From assembly GCA_002082245.2 (NCBI GenBank), contig NBTC02000002.1, positions 186,001 through 250,000 on the forward strand: a stretch of 64,000 nucleotides of DNA, given 5' to 3'. The translations under genes were made by a program, and so were the position numbers. Below the pieces are notes generated by a model, which saw nothing but the letters and a program-made list of their open reading frames with translations, did no database searches and was not told where the DNA came from. Within the stretch, counting starts at the first letter, position 1, and the number at the start of each line of letters is the position of its first letter. The DNA is from Yersinia enterocolitica. Its GTDB lineage: Bacteria; Pseudomonadota; Gammaproteobacteria; Enterobacterales; Enterobacteriaceae. Of the stretch, positions 57,862 through 64,000 are shown in pieces.

Positions 57862-57977
57862 AAATAATTCGAGTTGCAGGAAGGCGGCAAGCGATAGAGT
57901 CCCGATGAGTTGACGGGAGTCAATGATTCGGGTGAAAGAGCGTAGCCAACGCACATGCGGCTTGAAGTATGACGGGT
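57862..57977. repeat. Yersinia-type extragenic palindromic repeat (about 116 bp)
   Basis: It begins ATTCGAGTTGCAGGAAGGCG and ends GCGGCTTGAAGTATGACGGG; the ends are imperfect inverted copies (TCGAGTTGCA / GCGGCTTGAA). Inside, CCCGATGAGTTGAC and GTCAATGATTCGGG form a second hairpin. I recognise near-identical sequences from many intergenic sites in Yersinia and relatives. It lies between rsuA and bcr and could affect mRNA ends of both. Confidence 0.75.
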
Positions 57978-58013
57978 ATAACCCGCGGTAGGTTATTGAA
58001 GGAGTTGTTGAAC

Positions 58014-59234
58014 GTGCATGCCAGTACCCAAAATGAAGAGAAGAACCGGACATCCCACGTTGGCTTGATCTTTATCCTCGGTTTGTTATCGATGCTGATG
58101 CCTTTGGCAATTGATATGTATCTGCCGAGTATGCCGATTATTGCACAGGAGTTTGGCGTAGAGAGTGGTGCGGTGCAGATGACTCTAAGCGCCTATGTGC
58201 TGGGGTTTGCCATCGGACAAATGTTCTATGGGCCAATGGCTGATAGCCTCGGGCGCAAGCCGGTTATCTTTTGGGGTACGCTAATATTTGCGCTCGCGGG
58301 TATGGCTTGTGCCATGGCGCAATCAATCGAACAACTGATTAACTTGCGTTTCCTGCATGGTTTGTCTGCCGCCGCCGCGAGTGTGGTGATTAATGCATTG
58401 ATGCGCGATATGTTCACTAAAGATGACTTCTCTCGCATGATGTCTTTTGTAGTGTTGGTGATGACCATCGCACCCTTGCTGGCACCGATTATCGGTGGTG
58501 CATTGTTGGTATGGTTTAGCTGGCACGCCATCTTCTGGACCATGGCGGGTGCTGCATTGGTCGGCGCGATTTTGGTTGCACTGTTTATTAAAGAAAGCTT
58601 GCCGCGAGAGAAACGGCAACGATTCCATTTGCGCACCACTATTGGCAATTTTGCCACGTTATTCCGCCATAAGCGGGTACTGAGCTATATGTTAGCGAGC
58701 GGTTTCTCTTTTGCTGGGATGTTCTCATTCCTCAGTGCCGGTCCCTTTGTTTATATCGATTTAAACGGCGTTTCTCCACAAAACTTTGGCTATTATTTTG
58801 CGCTGAATATTGTCTTCTTGTTCTTGATGACCTTGATTAATAGCCGCAATGTACGCCGCTTCGGAGCGCTTAAAATGTTCCGATTTGGCATGCTAGTGCA
58901 ATTTGTTATGGGGATCTGGTTGCTGGTGGTTTGCGCCACTGGGATGGGGTTCTGGGCGTTGGTATTGGGTGTAGCGGCTTATGTCGGTTGCATCGCCATG
59001 ATCACCTCGAATGCGATGGCGGTTATTTTGGATGATTTCCCACATATGGCCGGTACTGCGTCTTCTCTGGCAGGGACCCTACGCTTTGGTATTGGTGCGG
59101 TGGTAGGAACGCTGTTGTCGATGGCGCCATCCCGCAGTGCCTGGCCAATGGTAAGCTCAATGGCATTTTGTATAATTGTGGCCATGTTGTTGTATCTTTA
59201 TGCCAGTCGCCCACATAAGGATGCGGTGAAATAA
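58014..59234 (+). CDS. bcr: Bcr/CflA multidrug efflux transporter
   Basis: 406 residues from GTG 58014, which has GAAGGAG nine bases upstream; an ATG at 57969 lies within the repeat and lacks a ribosome site. A 12-helix MFS drug:proton antiporter, related to the bicyclomycin transporter: [20 protein letters not shown], the [12 protein letters not shown] loop motif and [21 protein letters not shown] match E. coli Bcr along its length. Confidence 0.92.
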   Translation: MHASTQNEEKNRTSHVGLIFILGLLSMLMPLAIDMYLPSMPIIAQEFGVESGAVQMTLSAYVLGFAIGQMFYGPMADSLGRKPVIFWGTLIFALAGMACAMAQSIEQLINLRFLHGLSAAAASVVINALMRDMFTKDDFSRMMSFVVLVMTIAPLLAPIIGGALLVWFSWHAIFWTMAGAALVGAILVALFIKESLPREKRQRFHLRTTIGNFATLFRHKRVLSYMLASGFSFAGMFSFLSAGPFVYIDLNGVSPQNFGYYFALNIVFLFLMTLINSRNVRRFGALKMFRFGMLVQFVMGIWLLVVCATGMGFWALVLGVAAYVGCIAMITSNAMAVILDDFPHMAGTASSLAGTLRFGIGAVVGTLLSMAPSRSAWPMVSSMAFCIIVAMLLYLYASRPHKDAVK

Positions 59235-60014
59235 CTATCGTCGTAATAACTATCGCCGTAATCCTTATCAAGGCTAAGTTGCTGGGGCTTATCAGTTAAT
59301 GGTTATTGCAAGAAGGTGAGGGGGCGTCTTAGGGCGTTCCCTTCACTGACATTATTTATCCTCAATGTACTCATTATTTATTTATTCAATTATTTTCCTC
59401 GTCGACTCATTTATTCCCGTCAATATCGCCCGAATTGCCACTTAAAAATGCGCGGTTCTTGCGTTCAATCAATATAATAAGCATGCATATCATTATTTAT
59501 TGCATAGTTATGATTGGCACCATATTGTTAACTTTTTGAGCGAACATATAAAAAATCGCAAATTGTTATTGAAGCGTTTTTATCAGATATTTCTGTCAGT
59601 CGAATAGTTACGTATGTTAGTAAATTTATATATTTATCAATTGATTAATTTCATTTTGAGCTATAGAGATAACATGTGATTGTTCATCAAATGTAAAAAA
59701 TTCGCGAGCAATAAGTAATGGGTTTGCAAGAAAAATGGTTGAGATGGTCGCCATAAAGGTATAAATATAACGAAAAATGGGATCTAAATCTCAAACCGGT
59801 GGTTTCAGTCTGGATATGCAGGGCTGACACACGATTAAAAAAACAACACAAAAATGGCTTTGTTGGTTTTAAGTTTCTAAATTGTTATCAATGTTGTGTT
59901 TTGATGAGGGGTGAATCAGGCACAATGCCAACTTAGCGGCTATAACTTTAGTGAGTGTGAGTCATTGTGGTGCTTTTGTAATTTTTGAATTTTTATTTTT
60001 ACTAGGAAAAACAC
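59235..60014. other. Long intergenic region bcr to yejG
   Basis: About 780 bases, AT-rich. A hairpin-like GGTGAGGGGGCG / CGTTCCCTTCACT at about 59316-59348 may end the bcr transcript. No gene, tRNA or known RNA was recognised in the remainder. The last 200 bases must hold the yejG promoter. Unusually long for this conserved block. Confidence 0.45.
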
Positions 60015-60362
60015 GTGAATAATATCCAACTTTCGGTAGTACATCGTCTGCCGCAAAGTTACCGTTGGTTATCAGGTTTTATCGGGGTCAAAGTTGAACC
60101 GATACCACTGACGGCGATAGACGATAGCAATAATGATCTTATGGGGCTGAAGTTACTCAGCCACGATGGCAGCCATGCGCAGATTATCATGCAGCGGCTC
60201 CACCTCTCTCTACAAGAGATACAAGTGGATTCCGCGATAGTCGAATGGGAAGGCGAGCCTTGTCTATTTGTTCACACTCAGGATGAGAGTGCTACTATGT
60301 GTCGCCTGAAAGATGTCGGTGTCGCCATTGCCGAAACCCTGACCGCCTTGTACCCCTTCTAA
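60015..60362 (+). CDS. yejG: YejG family protein
   Basis: 115 residues (E. coli 114): NNIQLSVVHRLPQSYRW, KVEPIPL, LKLLSHDG, EWEGEPCLFVHTQDES and CRLKDVGVAIAETL follow E. coli YejG. Function is not firmly known to me. Convergent with yejF, 56 bases apart. Confidence 0.92.
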   Translation: MNNIQLSVVHRLPQSYRWLSGFIGVKVEPIPLTAIDDSNNDLMGLKLLSHDGSHAQIIMQRLHLSLQEIQVDSAIVEWEGEPCLFVHTQDESATMCRLKDVGVAIAETLTALYPF

Positions 60363-60418
60363 TTAGCTATTGCGCGTTGGTCGGTGTCATGGCGCTTGGG
60401 TATGCCCCGCACCAGACC

Positions 60419-62020
60419 TCAATCTGACGTATCCGCAAATTGTAGCAACTGCTGTGTATACTGCTGCTGGGGCGCGGCAAATATGGCCTGACAGTCACCT
60501 TGTTCTACTACCTCGCCTTGTCTTAATACAATCACCTGATGGCAGAGTGATCGCACTACCTGTAAGTCATGACTGATAAACAGATAGCTGAGCTGATAAC
60601 GCTGCTGAAGGGATTTCAGCAAAGCCAGAATTTGGGCCTGTACCGACTTATCCAATGAAGAGGTCGGTTCATCAAGAATCAGTAACTGCGGTTGCAAGAT
60701 CAACGCACGGGCAATGGCAATGCGCTGGCGCTGGCCACCAGAAAACTCGGTTGGATAACGATAACGGGTGACCGGATCTAATCCCACTTCTTCCATCGCT
60801 TTAATCACCCGTTGTTCACGATGTACCGCACTGAGTCTTTGATGAACTTCCAGCCCTTCGGCGATTATCTGCTGCACATTCAGGCGTGGGTTTAGCGCTG
60901 AGTAGGGATCCTGGAATACCACCTGAATTCGGCTGCGATAGGGCAGCATCTGTTTAGGGGTAAACTTGTGTAATGGCTGCCCGCTAAACCAAATCTCACC
61001 TTTTGAGGGTAACAAGCGCAGCAATGCCAGCCCTGAGGTGCTTTTCCCTGAGCCTGATTCACCCACCAAACCAAGGCTCTCACCGGGATTCAGGGTGAAA
61101 TTAAGATCGTGCAAAGCATAATGGTAATCAACGGTACGTCGTAATAAACCACGTTTAATAGGAAACGCCACCTGTAGACCTTTTACTTCAAGCAGGGGTT
61201 TTAGATCCGGCGTGAGGGGCAGTGGGTCACCTTGTGGTTCGGCGTCTAATAATTGGCGGGTGTAGGGGTGCTGTGGGGTACTAAACAGCGCCTGACGGCT
61301 ATTCTGCTCCACCTTGCGGCCTTCGCGCATCACTGCCACGTTATCTGCCAACCGGCGCACGATATTCAGGTTATGGGTGATAAATAGCAAGCTCATGCCC
61401 ATCTCTTGCTTTAACTCTTTCAGCAAACTCAAAATCTGGGCTTGCACCGAAACATCCAGCGCAGTGGTAGGTTCATCGGCAATCAGTAATTTAGGTTGGG
61501 TCAATACCGCCATCGCAATCATCACCCGCTGGCGTTCTCCGCCGGAAAGTTGATGAGGGAAATCGCCCAAACGCCCTTTGGCATTACGAATACCCACCCG
61601 GTCGAGACATTGAATAATCTCAACTCTGGCCGCCTCCCGGCGCATACCGCGGTGCAGTGACAACACTTCTGCCAACTGTTTTTCAATGGTATGCAGTGGG
61701 TTGAGTGACACCATAGGTTCTTGGAAAATCATTGAAATCTGATTGCCGCGCACTTTTCGCAGCGTCGGTTCATCGGCATGCAGCAGAGATTGCCCGGCAA
61801 ACAGAATATCACCGCCCGGGTAGACCACCGGTGGTGAAGGCAGTAAACGCAATATTGATAAAGCGGTGACACTCTTGCCCGAACCCGATTCCCCGACCAG
61901 TGCCAGTGTCTCACCGGCATTGATTTGCAATGACAGCTCGCTGACCACCTCGCGATCAATATTCGCCTGGCGAAATGCAACACTGAGATTTTGAATATCC
62001 AGAAGTGGTGAAGTCGCCAT
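60419..62020 (-). CDS. yejF: YejF, ABC transporter ATPase (two ATPase domains)
   Basis: 533 residues from ATG 62020 (MATSPLLDIQNLSVAFR), one base after the yejE stop; the longer frame to 62053 would overlap yejE. Two complete ABC cassettes: Walker A GESGSGKS twice, signatures LSGGERQRV and FSGGQRQRI, Walker B LLIADEP and LLILDEP. It powers the YejABEF peptide importer, which in E. coli takes up microcin C and in Salmonella aids resistance to antimicrobial peptides. Confidence 0.95.
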   Translation of the reverse strand: MATSPLLDIQNLSVAFRQANIDREVVSELSLQINAGETLALVGESGSGKSVTALSILRLLPSPPVVYPGGDILFAGQSLLHADEPTLRKVRGNQISMIFQEPMVSLNPLHTIEKQLAEVLSLHRGMRREAARVEIIQCLDRVGIRNAKGRLGDFPHQLSGGERQRVMIAMAVLTQPKLLIADEPTTALDVSVQAQILSLLKELKQEMGMSLLFITHNLNIVRRLADNVAVMREGRKVEQNSRQALFSTPQHPYTRQLLDAEPQGDPLPLTPDLKPLLEVKGLQVAFPIKRGLLRRTVDYHYALHDLNFTLNPGESLGLVGESGSGKSTSGLALLRLLPSKGEIWFSGQPLHKFTPKQMLPYRSRIQVVFQDPYSALNPRLNVQQIIAEGLEVHQRLSAVHREQRVIKAMEEVGLDPVTRYRYPTEFSGGQRQRIAIARALILQPQLLILDEPTSSLDKSVQAQILALLKSLQQRYQLSYLFISHDLQVVRSLCHQVIVLRQGEVVEQGDCQAIFAAPQQQYTQQLLQFADTSD

Positions 62021-62021
62021 A

Positions 62022-63047
62022 TCAGTACACCTTACTTGGGTCAAAGGCGTCACGTACTGCTTCGCCGATAAAGATCAACAGAGATAACAGCACTGCCAAT
62101 ACCAGGAATGCGGTGATGCCAAGCCAGGGAGCCTGAAGGTTATTTTTACCTTCTAATAACAGACCGCCTAATGACGGTGACCCCATCGGCAGGCCAAAAC
62201 CGAGAAAATCCAGTGAGGTTAGTGTGGTTATCGAACCGCACAGGATAAAGGGCAGGAAGGTTAGTGTTGCCACCATGGCATTGGGCAACATATGGCGCGA
62301 CATAATGACTCGATCACCTACTCCCATAGCTCGTGCTGCACGGATATAGTCATAATTTCGGGTACGTAGAAATTCTGCTCGCACCACACCCACTAATCCC
62401 ATCCAGCCAAACAGCACGGTGATGGCTAACAGCCACCAGAAGTTGGGTTGGACGATGCTGGACAGTAGAATCACTAAAAATAGTGTCGGCATCCCCGACC
62501 ACACCTCGATAAATCGTTGCCCCCACAAGTCAATTTTGCCGCCGTAATAACCTTGTACCGCGCCAGCACAGATACCAATTACGCTGGAGAACAGGGTTAA
62601 TGTCAGGCCGAATAACAGCGAGATACGGAAACCATAGATGACTTTGGCTAAGACATCGCCGCCAGTACTGTCGGTGCCCAGCAAGTTGGTCCGGCTAGGT
62701 GGCGAAGGGAAAGGGACATCAGTCGCAAAATTGATGGTGTTATTGCTAAAACGTATGGGTGCCCAGATGGCCCAGCCATTGTCATTAATCCGGCCAATCA
62801 CATAAGGGTCTTGATAATCTGCCGCCGTGGTTAAAATCCCACCAAAAGTGGATTCGCTGTAATTAACCATAAAAGGCATATAAATTCGGCCCTGATAGTT
62901 CACCAGTAGCGGTTTGTCATTGGCTATCAGTTCGGCAAACAGACTGATAATAAACAGTGTCAGGAAGATCCACAGTGACCAGTAGCCACGGCGATTATTG
63001 CGAAAACGCGCCCAGCGGGCCTGATTAATAGCACTTAGCCGTATCAT
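62022..63047 (-). CDS. yejE: YejE, ABC transporter permease
   Basis: 341 residues, an OppC-like permease with an N-terminal OppC_N helix (RRGYWSLWIFLTLFIISLFA), about six membrane helices and the EAA loop (RAARAMGVGDRVIMSRHMLPN). Coupled to yejB (overlap of one base) and yejF. Confidence 0.95.
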   Translation of the reverse strand: MIRLSAINQARWARFRNNRRGYWSLWIFLTLFIISLFAELIANDKPLLVNYQGRIYMPFMVNYSESTFGGILTTAADYQDPYVIGRINDNGWAIWAPIRFSNNTINFATDVPFPSPPSRTNLLGTDSTGGDVLAKVIYGFRISLLFGLTLTLFSSVIGICAGAVQGYYGGKIDLWGQRFIEVWSGMPTLFLVILLSSIVQPNFWWLLAITVLFGWMGLVGVVRAEFLRTRNYDYIRAARAMGVGDRVIMSRHMLPNAMVATLTFLPFILCGSITTLTSLDFLGFGLPMGSPSLGGLLLEGKNNLQAPWLGITAFLVLAVLLSLLIFIGEAVRDAFDPSKVY

Positions 63048-64000
63048 TATTGGCGGCCCTCAAAATCAATCCGTGGATCAACCAGGGTGTAGGTGATATC
63101 ACTGAGGATATTCAGCAGTAAACCAATCAGGGTGAAAATATAAAGAGTGCCAAACATCACTGGGTAATCACGCTGCAAAGTGGCGTCATAACCCAATAGC
63201 CCTAAACCATTGAGTGAAAACATCACTTCAATCAACAGCGACCCGGTGAAAAACATGCTGATAAAGGTGGCAGGGAAGCCAGCGATAACCAACAACATGG
63301 CGTTGCGAAAGACATGGCGATACAGAATTTTTTCTTCGGGTAACCCTTTAGCGCGCGCAGTCACCACATATTGCTTGCGGATTTCGTCAAGGAACGAGTT
63401 CTTGGTCAGCATCGTCAGTGTGGCGAAGCCGCCAATGACGGTAGCCAATACCGGTAAAGTGATATGCCACAAATAGTCGGTTATTTTGCCGTACCACGGC
63501 AGGGTATCAAAGTTACTGGAAACCAGCCCCCGTAGTGGGAATAGATCGAAATAACTGCCGCCGGAAAACAACACCACCAGTAAAATCGCAAACAGAAACG
63601 AAGGAATGGCATACCCGATTATAATGAGAGTACTGCTCCAGGTATCAAAAGCTGATCCATTGCGCACCGCCTTTTTAATGCCTAATGGAATAGAAACCAG
63701 ATAAATAATCAGCGTGCTCCATAGCCCAAGTGAAATAGAGACCGGCAGGCTATGTTTCACTAACGACATTACCGATTCACCCCGGAACAGGCTGTCGCCA
63801 AAATCAAAGCGGACATAGCTCCATAGCATATCGAAATAGCGCTGGTGCAGCGGCTTGTCAAAACCAAAGCGTTGTTTGATTTCGGCAATAACTTCTGGGT
63901 CTAACCCGCGTGAACCGCGATAGTTGCTATCACCCACTTGTGCCGCATTGAGGCCGACTTTAGCCCCCCCCAGCCCACCATCACCGCCACCGGCGGTAAA
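63047..64000 (-). CDS. yejB: YejB, ABC transporter permease (5' end beyond window)
   Basis: The frame is open from the stop at 63047 to the right edge, about 318 of the usual 364 residues; the N-terminal 45 or so, including TM1, are outside. GTG 63935-63937 is internal, not the start. An OppB-like permease with EAA loop [20 protein letters not shown]. The glycine-rich stretch [14 protein letters not shown] coded near 63960 contains a run of eight G/C bases. Confidence 0.93.
   Translation of the reverse strand, partial: FTAGGGDGGLGGAKVGLNAAQVGDSNYRGSRGLDPEVIAEIKQRFGFDKPLHQRYFDMLWSYVRFDFGDSLFRGESVMSLVKHSLPVSISLGLWSTLIIYLVSIPLGIKKAVRNGSAFDTWSSTLIIIGYAIPSFLFAILLVVLFSGGSYFDLFPLRGLVSSNFDTLPWYGKITDYLWHITLPVLATVIGGFATLTMLTKNSFLDEIRKQYVVTARAKGLPEEKILYRHVFRNAMLLVIAGFPATFISMFFTGSLLIEVMFSLNGLGLLGYDATLQRDYPVMFGTLYIFTLIGLLLNILSDITYTLVDPRIDFEGRQ

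Overview
The window looks like the chromosome of a Yersinia species, most likely of the Y. enterocolitica group. The grounds are gene order and protein similarity recalled from enterobacteria: rcsD-micF-ompC on the left, the yejB-E-F-G/bcr/rsuA/radD/rplY/yejK-L-M/proL block on the right, enterobacterial tRNAs, a chromosomal omptin and a Yersinia-type extragenic palindrome. No database search was possible, so the species is an inference.

Layout. (1) 1-5.4 kb: the 5' two thirds of rcsD (minus), an MFS transporter gene, a clear micF small RNA, OmpR sites, the porin gene ompC and tRNA-Ser(UGA). (2) 5.4-19.6 kb: a coenzyme-B12-dependent glutamate degradation island. A predicted acidic-amino-acid symporter, two proteins of unknown function (DUF4387, DUF1446), methylaspartate ammonia-lyase and glutamate mutase E, L and S subunits lie on the minus strand. 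pduX-like and cobA genes follow. A LysR regulator, a class I fumarase (probable mesaconase) and a corrinoid adenosyltransferase lie on the plus strand. Together these give glutamate uptake -> 3-methylaspartate -> mesaconate -> citramalate, plus cofactor supply. (3) 19.7-30.8 kb: tRNA-Thr, a decayed yhf operon (yhfY, a relic of yhfX, intact yhfW), ampH, an AraC regulator with a divergent NTF2-like gene, a GPH sugar symporter, a metallo-beta-lactamase-fold hydrolase, a chemoreceptor and an omptin protease.

(4) 30.9-45.7 kb: a phage-tail island. It has a DinI-like gene under a perfect CTGT-N8-ACAG LexA box, a self-cleaving S24 repressor, an operator/promoter region, antiterminator Q, terminators that Q would need to read through, a holin / SAR-endolysin / Rz / Rz1 lysis cassette, and a complete Mu-like contractile tail (gp37 to gp48 order) with one fibre gene. 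There is no integrase, replication, terminase, portal or capsid gene. This is the layout of an SOS-inducible R-type tailocin (contractile phage-tail bacteriocin), the kind of particle described from Y. enterocolitica as enterocoliticin; identity with that particle is not claimed. A programmed -1 frameshift (T TTT TTA) in the tail chaperone gene is visible.

(5) 45.8-64 kb: an RpiR-regulated PTS/6-phospho-beta-glucosidase operon, a periplasmic alpha-carbonic anhydrase, tRNA-Pro(GGG), then the conserved block yejM-yejL / yejK / rplY / radD / rsuA / bcr / yejG / yejF-yejE-yejB, the last cut by the window edge.
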